The notes: generated by a model not told the origin, from the sequence alone. Positions 46,978 through 56,176 are shown, counted from the first letter of the stretch. The stretch is 64,000 nt of DNA from Ilumatobacteraceae bacterium (GCA_025463305.1 JAOBWK010000059.1:1-64000), one strand, 5' to 3'. Made by a program: numbers and translations.

Positions 46978-48914
46978 GCACGGCCGTGGCCGAGGTCGCG
47001 ATCATCGGCGCCGGCCCCGCCGCGTCGTCGCTCCTCGAGCGGATCGCCGCGAACGCCACCGAGCTCCTCGGCGACCAGCGGGTGCGTGTCCACCTCGTCG
47101 ATCCGCACCGCGCCGGCACCGGCCGGGTGTGGCGGCCCGACAACCACGCCGGTCTGTGGATGAACTCGCTGGCCGAGGACGTCACGATGTTCACCGACGG
47201 CTCCGTGGTCATCGACGGGCCGATCCGACCGGGCCCGACGCTGTACGAGTGGGCGATGACGATCGACGACGAGGCGCTCGCCGCCGTCGCCTCGCCGGAG
47301 CTCATGGCCGAGATCCGTGCCCTCGAGGGCACGACCTTCCCGACCCGTCGCGTGCAGTCCGCCTACCTCGACTGGTTCCACGGCCTCACGCTCGCCGAGG
47401 CCCCGGACACCCTCGAGATCGTGATCCACCGCGCCCGCGCGGTGGATCTGATCGACGAGCCCGACGGCACCCAGACGGTGATCCTCGACGACGGATCGGC
47501 GCCGCTGCGCGCCGACGTCGTCGTGCTCGCGATGGGCCACCTCGATGCCCTTCCCGACGCGCGCGCCGAGGAGCTGAGCGCGTTCGCGCGTGCGCACGGG
47601 CTGACCCACGTACCCGCCGGGCACACCGCCGAGCTCGAGTTCGGCGGCATCCGGCCGGGGCAGCACATGATCGCGCTCGGCTTCGGCCAGGCCTTCACCG
47701 ATCTCGTCGTGCTGCTCACCGAGGGCCGCGGTGGGCGGTTCGTGGAGACCGACGCTGGAGCGATCCGCTACGTCGCCAGCGGCGACGAGCCCGTCATCCA
47801 CGTCGGGTCCCGGCGCGGCGTTCCCTATCGGTCGAAGATCGACTACCGGCTCCAGGCGTTGCCGGCGCCGATCCCGAAGTTCCTCGACGAGCGGGCGATC
47901 CTGGAGCTGCTCGCCGCTGACCACCTGCTCGACTTCCGACGCGACGTGCTGCCACTCGTGCTGCGCGAGGTCGGCTGGGCGTACTACCACGAGCTGTTCC
48001 ACGCCCATCCAGATCGCGTCCGAGGCTCCTGGGAGGCCTTCTCCGACCGCTTCGAACGCGCGGCGGACGACGCCGAGCTCGAGTCCGTGGTGGCCGACAG
48101 CGTCATCGACCCGCAGGACGTGTTCGATCTCGAGCGGATCAACGCGCCGCTCGCCGGCCTGCGTTTTGCTTCGGCCGAGGAGCTGCACGCGCACGTGCGT
48201 TCGCACGTCGCCGGCGATGTCGCCCGCCGCACCGACCCGCACTTCAGTGCCGACCTCGGCGCGTTCAACGCCCTCCTGCAGACGTTCGGCAGCATCGCTC
48301 GCCTCGGTGCGTCCGGGCGGATGACCACGCGCTCGCGGGTGCAGGACGTCGGCCAGTGGTGGTTCAGCTTCTTCATGTACTACGCCAGCGGCCCGCCGCC
48401 GCGCCGACTGCGACAGCTGCTCGCGCTGGAGGAGGCCGGGCTGGTCCGCTTCATCGGTGCGAACACCACCGTGCACACCGACGACGCTCGCGGCACCTTC
48501 GTCGCCACGAGCACCAGCCATCCCGACGAGGTCGTGGCCGACGCGCTCGTCGAGGCCGTCGTCGCCGGGGCGTCGGTCAGCCGATCGGCGGACACGCTCA
48601 TCCAGCGGCTGCGCGACCGCGGCGCGCTCGTCGAGGAGGTCGCGTCCGAGGGCGGGTGGTCCGCCAACACCGGCAAGGTCGTCGTGACGGGACCGGCGCT
48701 GCTGGTCGCTCGCGCCGACGGCACCGCCCACGACGCCCGGCACGCCATCGGCTCGTTCACCAGTCGGCCCGCCGCCGGCGCGTTCTCCCGCCCGCTCACG
48801 AACGCGCCGACGTTCCGCCAGAACGATCTGATCGCGCGGACGATCCTCCGGTCACTGCACGACCGCGAATCCGCCACCTGCTCGCCGCATGTGTCTGCCA
48901 CGATGGACGGGTGA
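46974..48914 (+). CDS. Large FAD/NAD(P)-binding protein
   Basis: 646-residue flavoprotein. It opens with a Rossmann motif (EVAIIGAGPAASSLLERI), then VHLVDPHRAGTGRVWRPDNHAGLWMNS. A second nucleotide-binding half is suggested by VVVLAMGHLDALPD and IALGFGQAFTDLVVLL. These features match the FAD-NAD(P)-binding family that is often found with LLM monooxygenases. It may reduce flavin for the LLM enzyme or oxidise a substrate itself. The GTG start overlaps the LLM stop and its stop overlaps the next start (both GTGA). Confidence 0.8.
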   Translation: MSTAVAEVAIIGAGPAASSLLERIAANATELLGDQRVRVHLVDPHRAGTGRVWRPDNHAGLWMNSLAEDVTMFTDGSVVIDGPIRPGPTLYEWAMTIDDEALAAVASPELMAEIRALEGTTFPTRRVQSAYLDWFHGLTLAEAPDTLEIVIHRARAVDLIDEPDGTQTVILDDGSAPLRADVVVLAMGHLDALPDARAEELSAFARAHGLTHVPAGHTAELEFGGIRPGQHMIALGFGQAFTDLVVLLTEGRGGRFVETDAGAIRYVASGDEPVIHVGSRRGVPYRSKIDYRLQALPAPIPKFLDERAILELLAADHLLDFRRDVLPLVLREVGWAYYHELFHAHPDRVRGSWEAFSDRFERAADDAELESVVADSVIDPQDVFDLERINAPLAGLRFASAEELHAHVRSHVAGDVARRTDPHFSADLGAFNALLQTFGSIARLGASGRMTTRSRVQDVGQWWFSFFMYYASGPPPRRLRQLLALEEAGLVRFIGANTTVHTDDARGTFVATSTSHPDEVVADALVEAVVAGASVSRSADTLIQRLRDRGALVEEVASEGGWSANTGKVVVTGPALLVARADGTAHDARHAIGSFTSRPAAGAFSRPLTNAPTFRQNDLIARTILRSLHDRESATCSPHVSATMDG

Positions 48915-49660
48915 CCATGCCAGGATCGACCGGACCGACCTCGCGCGTCGTCGCCCTCTGCTTCGACGCGATCGACGCGCGCCACCAGGCCAGTTTCTGG
49001 GCAGCCGCGCTCGGCTGGGCGGTCGACGACGGTTCCGAAGGTGACGTGAGCGTCGTGCCCACGGACATGACGCGGTTCCACCTGCGCTTCCGGACGGTCA
49101 CTGCCGAGAAGGTCGAGAAGAACCCCATCCACCTCGATCTCACCACGTCGTCGATCCAGGATCAGACGAGCACCGTCGAGCACCTGATCGAACTGGGTGG
49201 CCGCCACGTCGATGTCGGTCAGGGCCCGGACGACCAACACGTCGTGCTCGCCGACCCGGAGGGCAACGAGCTCTGCGTCATCGAGCCGACCAACGCGTTC
49301 CTCGCCGGCTGCGAACGGCTCGGATCGATCACGTGCGACGGCTCACCGCGCGTCGGTCGGTTCTGGAGCGACGTGCTCGGTTGGCCACTGGTGTGGGACC
49401 AGGACGACGAGACCGCGGTCCGCGATCCCGACGGCACCGGCCCGTTCATCACCTGGGGTCCGCCGATTCCCCCGCGGCCCGTACGGAACCGGCTCCGGCT
49501 GGAGATCGCTCCCCCCGGTGGCGCCCCGGTGCAGACGGAGATCGACCGGCTGCTCGCGCTCGGTGCCACCCTCGCCGACGGCCAGGACGGCGCTCACCCG
49601 CGTGGCGTGGAGATGATCGATCCCGACGGCAACGGGTTCACGCTGCTCAGTCCGACCTGA
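48911..49660 (+). CDS. Glyoxalase/bleomycin-resistance-like protein, two domains
   Basis: 249-residue protein made of two vicinal-oxygen-chelate modules. The first ends HVVLADPEGNELCVIEP; the second ends GVEMIDPDGNGFTLLSP. FWAAALGW and FWSDVLGWPL mark the start of each. Such actinobacterial two-module forms are mostly uncharacterised. The GTG at 48911 overlaps the previous stop; an ATG two codons later is possible. It is the third gene of the LLM operon. Confidence 0.85.
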   Translation: MTMPGSTGPTSRVVALCFDAIDARHQASFWAAALGWAVDDGSEGDVSVVPTDMTRFHLRFRTVTAEKVEKNPIHLDLTTSSIQDQTSTVEHLIELGGRHVDVGQGPDDQHVVLADPEGNELCVIEPTNAFLAGCERLGSITCDGSPRVGRFWSDVLGWPLVWDQDDETAVRDPDGTGPFITWGPPIPPRPVRNRLRLEIAPPGGAPVQTEIDRLLALGATLADGQDGAHPRGVEMIDPDGNGFTLLSPT

Positions 49661-49682
49661 CGGCGTTGCCTGCCCGGCGGGG

Positions 49683-50546
49683 TCAACCCGGTGGACGGAT
49701 CTCGCTCAGCGTGCCGACAACCGGCTCCCCCGGGTGGAGCGTGAGCAGCAGCACCGCGGCGACGGTGACGATGAAGCCGACGATCGTGAGCGGGATGTAG
49801 CCGTGCTTGGCCCGGTCGCCCAGCACCGCCAGACCGATGGCCGACGGGACGATGGTGAGCACCGCCTGCTGGCACGCCAGCGCCACCGAGGCGGGGCCGC
49901 GCTGCAACGACCCGGCGAAGGTGATCACGCCGATGATTGCGAACAGCAGGATCGACCACGCGACCGGGTCGATGAAGATGTGGAACCGATGGTGTGCATG
50001 GAGGTGCAGCGCACGCGCGCACAACGCCATGCCGCCGTCGGCCAGGCCCGAGACCGCGCCGAGGGCGGCGCTGCCGCGCCGACCCGTCGACTTCGCGGCG
50101 AACCACGCGGCGATCGCCACGACCACCACGCCGATCACGATCCCGATCCGGAACCACACGGTGGTGTGGTGCGGTCGCCCGGGGGCCGCTGACACGGCAA
50201 GCGCGACCAATCCGAGGGCCAGCGCGACGAGCAGCACCGCGTCGCGACGATGCGGTGGCCGGTTGGTGAGCGCCCACGTGATCAGCACGACCACGCCGAT
50301 GCTGCCGGCGGCGATCGCCTGCACCGCGAACAGCGGGAGCCGGCGGAGCGCGATCAGCGAGGCGAACCAGGCGAGGATGCTGAGGATCATGCCGACGACG
50401 TACACCGGGCTCAACGTGGTCTTCACCGCGGCGCGCTTGCCGCTGACGCCGGTGATCGGCACGGCCTTCGCGGCGCGATCCTCCAGCACCGCGCTGACGC
50501 CATAGAGCAGTGCCGTCGCAAACGCGGCCAGATACGCGAACTTCAC
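49683..50546 (-). CDS. DMT-superfamily (EamA-like) membrane protein
   Basis: 287-residue integral membrane protein with about nine to ten helices arranged as two similar halves, as in drug/metabolite transporters: LAAFATALLYGVSAVLEDRAA at the start, and ALACQQAVLTIVPSAIGLAVLGDRAKHGYIPLTIVGFIVTVAAVLLL at the end. A His-rich central loop (LHLHAHHRFH) is unusual. It starts with GTG at 50546; a GTG six bases upstream is equally possible. It is divergent from the TfoX-like gene (84 bases between starts). Substrate unknown. Confidence 0.72.
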   Translation of the reverse strand: MKFAYLAAFATALLYGVSAVLEDRAAKAVPITGVSGKRAAVKTTLSPVYVVGMILSILAWFASLIALRRLPLFAVQAIAAGSIGVVVLITWALTNRPPHRRDAVLLVALALGLVALAVSAAPGRPHHTTVWFRIGIVIGVVVVAIAAWFAAKSTGRRGSAALGAVSGLADGGMALCARALHLHAHHRFHIFIDPVAWSILLFAIIGVITFAGSLQRGPASVALACQQAVLTIVPSAIGLAVLGDRAKHGYIPLTIVGFIVTVAAVLLLTLHPGEPVVGTLSEIRPPG

Positions 50547-50630
50547 CCCCACATCGTGCACGACGCGATCCCGTTCGAAACCTTTCGCTGGGCGTGAAAC
50601 GGTGCCGAGGGTGACGACTACCGTCGTGGA

Positions 50631-50987
50631 ATGGCGTACGACAGCGATCTGGCGGACCGCATCCGCGAGATCCTCGGCATCGAGCCGGAGGTCACCGAGC
50701 AGCGGATGTTCGGCGGATTGGCGTTCCTCGTCGGTGGTCACATGGCCGTCGCGGCCAGCGGGCGCGGTGGCCTGATGGTGCGGATCGACCGCGAGCGCTC
50801 AGCGGCGCTCGTCGCCTCCACGACCGCCGTCCCGATGGTGATGGGCGGGCGGACGATGGCCGGCTGGCTCCGGATCGAGACCAGCGAGCTGGCCACGAGG
50901 CGCCAGCTGACGAAGTGGGTCCGGATCGGCGTCGACCACGCCCGCACGCTGCCCCCGAAGTCGGCATCCCGGAAACGAACCCGCTGA
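50631..50987 (+). CDS. TfoX N-terminal domain protein
   Basis: 118-residue protein that matches the TfoX/Sxy N-terminal domain: LADRIREILGIEPEVTEQRMFGGLAFLVGGHMAVAASGRGGLMVRID. The full TfoX of Gammaproteobacteria regulates competence, but free-standing N-domains in actinomycetes have no known role. The basic tail (SASRKRTR) could bind nucleic acid. It converges on the secreted repeat protein with 3 bases between the stops. Confidence 0.83.
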   Translation: MAYDSDLADRIREILGIEPEVTEQRMFGGLAFLVGGHMAVAASGRGGLMVRIDRERSAALVASTTAVPMVMGGRTMAGWLRIETSELATRRQLTKWVRIGVDHARTLPPKSASRKRTR

Positions 50988-50990
50988 GGT

Positions 50991-52916
50991 TCAGCCGTGG
51001 GTGGGTCCGCCCAGGGTGTCGTAGCCGGGGGCGATCCACTGCCCGCCCTCGCCGCTGCGGTACGACGTCTCGAGCAGCGCGATCGGCGTGCCGTCGGAGA
51101 GCTCGATGCGCAGGAACAGGCCGGGGTAGAGAACGCCGTTGCCCGACAGCTCGGACTGCAGCCCGGCGAGGTCGCCGCGCAGCTCAGCAGCATCGTGCAC
51201 CGAGACCACCACGGCCGGCGCAGCACCGAGCGGATGCAGCACGGTGATCGACTTCGCGGTCAGGCCTCGTGCGGCGAGGACACCGTCGATGGTGGCGGTG
51301 ATCGTCGCATCGCTCGCGGACGCGAGCGAGAACACCTGTCGCGCCGAGATGTTGCCGAAGCCGACGTCGGTCGTCTGGGCATCGACCGAACCATCGGGTC
51401 GTCGGATCGACGTGTCGGCGCCGTCGAGCGCGTCACGGAGATCGTTGGTGGTGGCCAGCTGCTCGGCGACGGCGCCGTTCAGCATCGAGACCTCCCAGAA
51501 CGCCTCGAAGTCCGAACCGGGTGACCCGTCCGAGTTCACCGTGACGGTGAGGCGGGGCCCCGGATACAGACCGACCGGACCCAGCGAGTAGTCGACAGAG
51601 GCGAACCTGCCCGGCGTCAACCCGGCGACGGCGTTGCCGATCGCGGTCGGGGCGTCGACGGTCGGCACCGGCACCCCGAGTGCGACCGGCGCGTACGCCG
51701 ACGGGATGATCGGATCGTCCGGGTGCGGGAACGTGCGCGTGTCGACGAGCCGAGCGGGCGTCAGCCCGTGGAACGAGGAGTCCACCGGGAACCAGCCGAG
51801 GAGATCCACCACGACGTCGCTGCGCCCGCTCGAGTTGTACACCGACACGCCACTGGGGCCGAGCGGGACGACCACGAGGTTCGGCGTCGTGTCGCCCGGC
51901 CCGAAGTTCAACGTCGACGCCAACGGACGAGATGCGCCCTGCGGCCACACGGTGAGGTAGCCGAACGCCGTCGGATCGGTGACCGTCACGTTGAGCACGG
52001 CGGCGCCGACCCCGGTGGCGGGCACACCGCCGCGGCCCTCGACGGGCACGTCCAACGCCTCGGTGCCGACCGAACCCGTGCCCGCCTGACGACCGTCGAT
52101 GGTGGCGCCGCCGACCCGGGTGTCGACGAGCCGAGTCGGGTTGACACCCTGGAAGTCCGTGCCGTCGGCGAACCACCCGAGCACGTCGACGATCACGTCG
52201 CTGCTCCCGGCGGAGTTGTAGATCGACACCCTGCCGTCGGCGCCGACCGGCACGATCACCATGTTCGGCATCGTCCGATGTGGCGTGACGTTCAGGTTCG
52301 AGGCGAGGGGTCGTGGCTGCCCGGTCGGCCACACGGTGACGAACCCGTTCGAGGTCGGGTCGGTGACCGTCACGTTGAGCGCGACGGCGCCGGCGCCCGT
52401 TGCGGGAACGCCGCCCCGGCCGGTGACGGTGACGTCGGTCGATCCGCCCTCGCCGAGCGGGCCGGTGCCGGCCGTGCGGGTGTCGAGCAGTCGCGCCGGG
52501 TTCAACCCGTGGAACGATCCGCCGACGGGGAACCAGCCGAGCACGTCGACGATGACGTCGCCGGTGCCCGTCGAGTTGTAGATCGAGATGTTGCCGTCGA
52601 CGCCGAGGCGCACGATCACCATGTTCGGCACGGTCTGCCCGAACGTGAAGTTGAGGTTCGACGCGAGTGGTCGCGGCTGACCGGCCGGGTACACGGTGAC
52701 GTATCCGTCGCCGGCCGCGCTGGTCTCGGTGACGTTCAGCGCCACCGCTTCGACACCCGTCGCCGGCACGCCACCGTGGCCGGCCACGGTGAGGTCGACG
52801 GTGGTGCCCGGATCGTCGGCAGCTCGCGCCGACCCGTCGGCGATCGACACGGCCGAACAGACCGCCATCGCTGCGGCGATGGCCAGCCGTGCGACGCTGC
52901 GGACACGGTGGCTCAT
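50991..52916 (-). CDS. Secreted repeat protein with LDTR modules
   Basis: 641-residue protein with a cleavable signal peptide (about 1-32, ending ARA-A). It then has an incomplete first unit and three repeats of about 120-130 residues, with boundaries at LLDTR/LVDTR motifs (near residues 137, 258 and 385). Each repeat has RGGVPATG, ALNVTVT, YxTVWPxG, RPLASxLN, PNxVIVPxG and a closing VLGWF. The modules clearly match those on the DUF1501 protein at 15.1-16.2 kb. A C-terminal domain of about 220 residues (TVDAPTAIGNAVAGL to GGPTHG) is unrecognised. A cell-surface role in adhesion or glycan binding is inferred only. Confidence 0.82.
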   Translation of the reverse strand: MSHRVRSVARLAIAAAMAVCSAVSIADGSARAADDPGTTVDLTVAGHGGVPATGVEAVALNVTETSAAGDGYVTVYPAGQPRPLASNLNFTFGQTVPNMVIVRLGVDGNISIYNSTGTGDVIVDVLGWFPVGGSFHGLNPARLLDTRTAGTGPLGEGGSTDVTVTGRGGVPATGAGAVALNVTVTDPTSNGFVTVWPTGQPRPLASNLNVTPHRTMPNMVIVPVGADGRVSIYNSAGSSDVIVDVLGWFADGTDFQGVNPTRLVDTRVGGATIDGRQAGTGSVGTEALDVPVEGRGGVPATGVGAAVLNVTVTDPTAFGYLTVWPQGASRPLASTLNFGPGDTTPNLVVVPLGPSGVSVYNSSGRSDVVVDLLGWFPVDSSFHGLTPARLVDTRTFPHPDDPIIPSAYAPVALGVPVPTVDAPTAIGNAVAGLTPGRFASVDYSLGPVGLYPGPRLTVTVNSDGSPGSDFEAFWEVSMLNGAVAEQLATTNDLRDALDGADTSIRRPDGSVDAQTTDVGFGNISARQVFSLASASDATITATIDGVLAARGLTAKSITVLHPLGAAPAVVVSVHDAAELRGDLAGLQSELSGNGVLYPGLFLRIELSDGTPIALLETSYRSGEGGQWIAPGYDTLGGPTHG

Positions 52917-53000
52917 CGTCCGGCTCCCATCCGTCCAGCTTGACATCTCCGACGACAGGTCCGTACCAGCCCACCACACGAGGCCGGTACATTCGCTGGG

Positions 53001-54329
53001 ATGTCCCCGCGCTGTGCGCTGATCACGCCCATCAGCCTCCATGAGCCGGGCAACGGACTCGCCCACCGGGCACGCTTCTGGCACGAGGTGCTCGTCGCCA
53101 TCGGGGCGACGACGGTGATCCACGTACCGCTCGCCGGCGCGCCCCACGCCGGCGACGAGGTCGTGGCACCGACGGTCACCACGATCGATCCGGCGCTGCC
53201 CATCCGAGCCCGGCCGGGAGCCGAGCTGGCCGGGCGGAACTTCGCCCGTACCGCCCCCGACTTCGACGTGGTGGTGGCCGTCCGCAGCGACTGCGCACCG
53301 TTCGCCTTCGGGTTGACCGCCGGCACGGATGCCACGGTCGTGGTCGATCTCGACGACGATGATGCCTCCTTCTGCCGCGCCGCCGGCGATGTGCCCGAAG
53401 CCGTGCGGTACGAGGCCCTCGTCGGCGACATCCACCGCCGAGCGGATCTGGTCGCGAGCGCCACCGGGTTCGCCCGCACCCTGAGGGTGCCGAACAGCGT
53501 CGACGTGCCCGACCATGCGACCGCCACGTCCGATGCCGGCGTACGTCGCAACCGAGCCGTGATGGTCGGCAACTTCGGATACGCGCCCAACGTCGAAGGC
53601 GCGCGTTGGTTGATCGACGAGGTCGTGCCGAGGTTGCCCGATGTCGAGCTGGTGCTCGTCGGCCCGGGCAGCGAGGCGCTCGCCCCGTTCGGCGTCGGCT
53701 ACGTCGATGACCTCGATGCCGCCTACGGGTCAGCAGCCGTCGCGCTCGTGCCGGTGCACCGCGGTTCGGGGACACGCCTCAAGGCGTTGGACGCGTTCGC
53801 TCGACGCGTGCCCGTCGTGGGCACCACCATCGGGCTCGACGGGCTCGGTGCGCGGCCCGGGATCGACTGCCTCGTGGCCGACGACGCGATCGCGTTCGCG
53901 GATGCGATCGAGTCGATCCTCGGCGATCCGGCGATCGGCGATTCGATCGCCGCCCGTGCCTTCGCCGACATCGTGCCGGCCCATCGCCGGACGGTCGTCC
54001 GCGAACAGGCCGAGGCGGCCGTGCGCGATGCGATCGAGCACCGACGGTCGAGCGTGCTCGTGCGCGCCGCGCACCTCGAGATCACCGAGACCGACGACGG
54101 TCTCGTGGTCCTCGACCGGGCGAGCATGATCGCTCACCACCTCAACCCGCTCGCCGCCAGCGTGTTCGTGTCGATCGACGGCACGGCCACGCCCGAGAGC
54201 ATCTCCGGCGAGCTCCGAGAGGTCTACGGGACCGACGAACCCCCGACGGCGGAGGTCCGGACCACCATCACCGACCTCCTCCGCTCAGGCCTGGTGATCG
54301 TTCGACGCCATGCTGCGCAAGGCGATTGA
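53001..54329 (+). CDS. Glycosyltransferase fused to a PqqD-like domain
   Basis: 442-residue two-part protein. Residues 1-340 are a GT4/GT1-type glycosyltransferase: the donor-side half has VMVGNFGYAPNVEGARWLIDEVVP, LVLVGPGSEAL, and a terminal GSGTRLKALDAFARRVPVVGT loop. Residues about 365-440 form a PqqD-like (RiPP recognition element) winged helix: LDRASMIAHHLNPLAASVFVSIDGTATPESISGELREVYG, then VRTTITDLLRSGLVIV. Free PqqD-like domains bind leader peptides of peptide-modifying enzymes; attached to a glycosyltransferase, the domain may recruit a protein or peptide acceptor. The stop lies inside the convergent GT2 gene (45-base overlap). Confidence 0.84.
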   Translation: MSPRCALITPISLHEPGNGLAHRARFWHEVLVAIGATTVIHVPLAGAPHAGDEVVAPTVTTIDPALPIRARPGAELAGRNFARTAPDFDVVVAVRSDCAPFAFGLTAGTDATVVVDLDDDDASFCRAAGDVPEAVRYEALVGDIHRRADLVASATGFARTLRVPNSVDVPDHATATSDAGVRRNRAVMVGNFGYAPNVEGARWLIDEVVPRLPDVELVLVGPGSEALAPFGVGYVDDLDAAYGSAAVALVPVHRGSGTRLKALDAFARRVPVVGTTIGLDGLGARPGIDCLVADDAIAFADAIESILGDPAIGDSIAARAFADIVPAHRRTVVREQAEAAVRDAIEHRRSSVLVRAAHLEITETDDGLVVLDRASMIAHHLNPLAASVFVSIDGTATPESISGELREVYGTDEPPTAEVRTTITDLLRSGLVIVRRHAAQGD

Positions 54330-55418
54330 CCGCGTGCGGTAGTCGAGCCGATCCGGGAACGCGGCTGCGGCCTCGCTCATCACGTCGGCCGCTGCGGCGA
54401 GGTCACCGCGCTCTTGCAGCGAGTCGGCAAGCGCCTCCCACGCCCAGTGGGTGAACATGTTGTTGTTGTACGACAGCGTCTCGTCGAGCGTGTCGGGCCC
54501 GATCGCGATCAGCTCGCGCAGCGGCGCGATCGCATCGGCGTGCCGCCCCTGCCGGCGATGGTTGACGGCGCGCATCCACGGCGTGCTCTTGCACCACGGG
54601 GCGACGGCGTCGAGCTCGTCGATGAGGCCGCTCACCTCGTGCCCGCGATCGAGCCGGTGCATGCAGAGGCTCGTGTAGCAGAGCACGTCGGACCGATCGA
54701 CGAGGCCCCGCCGGCGGATCAGGTCGATGCCGCTCTGCCACGCCTGCTCGGCCTCGTCGTGCTCGCCGACCGCCGCGAGCACCTCGCCGAGGTGGTTCCA
54801 GAGGTAGCAGCGCTCGGGTGGCTCGGCCAGCCGGGCGCGGAGCATCGGGAGGTTGCGGCGGTGCTTCGCGCTCTGATCGTGGTCGTAGCCGTCGTGCGTC
54901 AGCCGGAACACCTCGGTGACATCGATCGGCAGGTCCTCAGCCGCGCTGATCCGCAGCAGATCGGGCACCGTCGTCTCGTGGATCCGCCCCGTGAAGCGAA
55001 CGTCGGGGCGGTTCCGCCACAGCCGGAACTCCCGGAACGGGGAGAAGCCCGCCCTGGTCCGCATCCACAGCCGCAGCGCGACGGCGGTCGGATGCCGGTG
55101 GAGCTCGGCGTGCGCCACGTCGCGCTCGACCGGCTCGATCACCTCGTCGGCATCGATGTACAGGACCCACTCCCCGCTGACGAGATCGAGCGCGTGGTTC
55201 CTCGCCGCGGCGAAGTCGTCGATCCACGGGAAGGTGCCCTGCACGGCGCCGAACTCGGCGGCCACCGCCACGGAGTCGTCGACGGACCCGGTGTCGACGA
55301 CGACGAGCTCGTCACACCAGCCGGCGATCGACGACAGGCAGCGACGGAGGGCGGCCGCTTCGTCGCGGACGATGATGGCGGCCGAGACCAGCGGCCGGTG
55401 GACTGCCGTCGCGGTCAA
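54285..55418 (-). CDS. Family 2 glycosyltransferase with TPR-like tail
   Basis: 377-residue protein. Residues 8-230 match GT2: VSAAIIVRDEAAALRRCLSSIAGWCDELVVVDTGSVDDS, the metal-binding YIDADEVIEP and the acceptor motif RFTGRIHETTVP. Residues about 215-360 look like helical repeats (YLWNHLGEVLAAVGEHDEAEQAW ...). This layout is the one of SunS/TPR-containing glycosyltransferases, some of which modify peptides or proteins. The TTG start at 55418 overlaps the preceding stop (TTGA), supporting translational coupling. It is cut into by the convergent fusion gene over the last 45 bases. Confidence 0.85.
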   Translation of the reverse strand: MTATAVHRPLVSAAIIVRDEAAALRRCLSSIAGWCDELVVVDTGSVDDSVAVAAEFGAVQGTFPWIDDFAAARNHALDLVSGEWVLYIDADEVIEPVERDVAHAELHRHPTAVALRLWMRTRAGFSPFREFRLWRNRPDVRFTGRIHETTVPDLLRISAAEDLPIDVTEVFRLTHDGYDHDQSAKHRRNLPMLRARLAEPPERCYLWNHLGEVLAAVGEHDEAEQAWQSGIDLIRRRGLVDRSDVLCYTSLCMHRLDRGHEVSGLIDELDAVAPWCKSTPWMRAVNHRRQGRHADAIAPLRELIAIGPDTLDETLSYNNNMFTHWAWEALADSLQERGDLAAAADVMSEAAAAFPDRLDYRTRSIALRSMASNDHQA

Positions 55419-56101
55419 CGCGTCGCAGGGATGGACGCCACGCCGAGCACCGTGATCGGGGCCGCGACGTTCACGCTGCCCGAGCTGGCAACGAGCGTGT
55501 GCGGGCCCGGGGCAACACCCTGCGGGATCCGCACCTTGCCGGAGAACTGACCGTTCGGATCGGAGTGCACGGTCCCCGTGCGCACCGGATCGGAGAACAG
55601 GTAGATGTCGACGTCGGAGTCAGCTGGCATTCCCGAGCCCTGCACCGTGATCGAGCTCCCGACGAACGCCTGCCCTGGGGCACTGAACGTTGCCGGAGCG
55701 GTCGTGGTCGGCGTGGTGGATGGTGTCGTGGTCGAGGGCGAGGTGGTCGACGTCGGCGCAGTCGTCGTGGTCGAGTCGGGCACGCTCGACGACGTGGACG
55801 TGGTGTCCGGGACCGACGTCGTCGAGTTGCTCGCCGCCACCGTGGTCGTCGAGTTGCTCGCCGCGACCGTGGTCGTCGAGTTGCTCGCCTCCACCGTCGT
55901 CGTCGAGTTGCTCGAGGCCACCGTCGTCTCCGCCAAGGCGTCCAGCTGGCTCACCGAGGGTCCACCTGCCGAGCTCGTGCGCAGCGCGAAGCTGGCGATC
56001 GCCGGGACACCGATCACGCCGGTCACCGCCGCCATCCGCACCAGAAAGGCGCGCCGGTCCGTACGACCGTGCTCACCGCTCGTCAACTGCAGCTCGTCCA
56101 T
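55415..56101 (-). CDS. Exported Ser/Thr-rich protein with four 9-residue repeats
   Basis: 228-residue protein. A twin-arginine-like signal (TDRRAFLVRMAAVTGVIGVPAIASFAL, about 14-40) precedes a Ser/Thr/Pro-rich stalk of about 90 residues. The stalk opens with four SNSTTTVxA repeats and continues with TSTTSPSTTTPSTTPTTT. It ends in an Ig-like fold of about 75 residues (GSSITVQGSGMPADSDVDIYLFSDP ... FSGKVRIPQGVAPGPHTLVASSG), typical of a surface anchor or adhesion module. Such stalks are common O-glycosylation targets, and glycosyltransferase genes lie on both sides. The ATG at 56101 has GGAGG five bases upstream. Confidence 0.78.
   Translation of the reverse strand: MDELQLTSGEHGRTDRRAFLVRMAAVTGVIGVPAIASFALRTSSAGGPSVSQLDALAETTVASSNSTTTVEASNSTTTVAASNSTTTVAASNSTTSVPDTTSTSSSVPDSTTTTAPTSTTSPSTTTPSTTPTTTAPATFSAPGQAFVGSSITVQGSGMPADSDVDIYLFSDPVRTGTVHSDPNGQFSGKVRIPQGVAPGPHTLVASSGSVNVAAPITVLGVASIPATR
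55824..55931 (-). repeat. Four 27-base tandem repeats in the Ser/Thr stalk gene
   Basis: Copies of a unit that starts GAGTTGCTCG on the plus strand begin at 55824, 55851, 55878 and 55905, exactly 27 bases apart, with a few substitutions. They encode SNSTTTVxA repeats. Copy number may vary between strains and would change the length of the stalk without a frameshift. Confidence 0.85.
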
Positions 56102-56176
56102 GCCTGCCTCCATGGTCGCGACACCAGTCGCCACCTCAAGATATCGCAGACGGATCCCGCCGTGCGCCTCGAGGGG

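Noticed and set aside
46884..48743. Minus-strand open frame of about 619 codons across the LLM and FAD genes
   Set aside because: Biased composition and no domain; the plus strand encodes well-formed flavoproteins with overlapping starts and stops.
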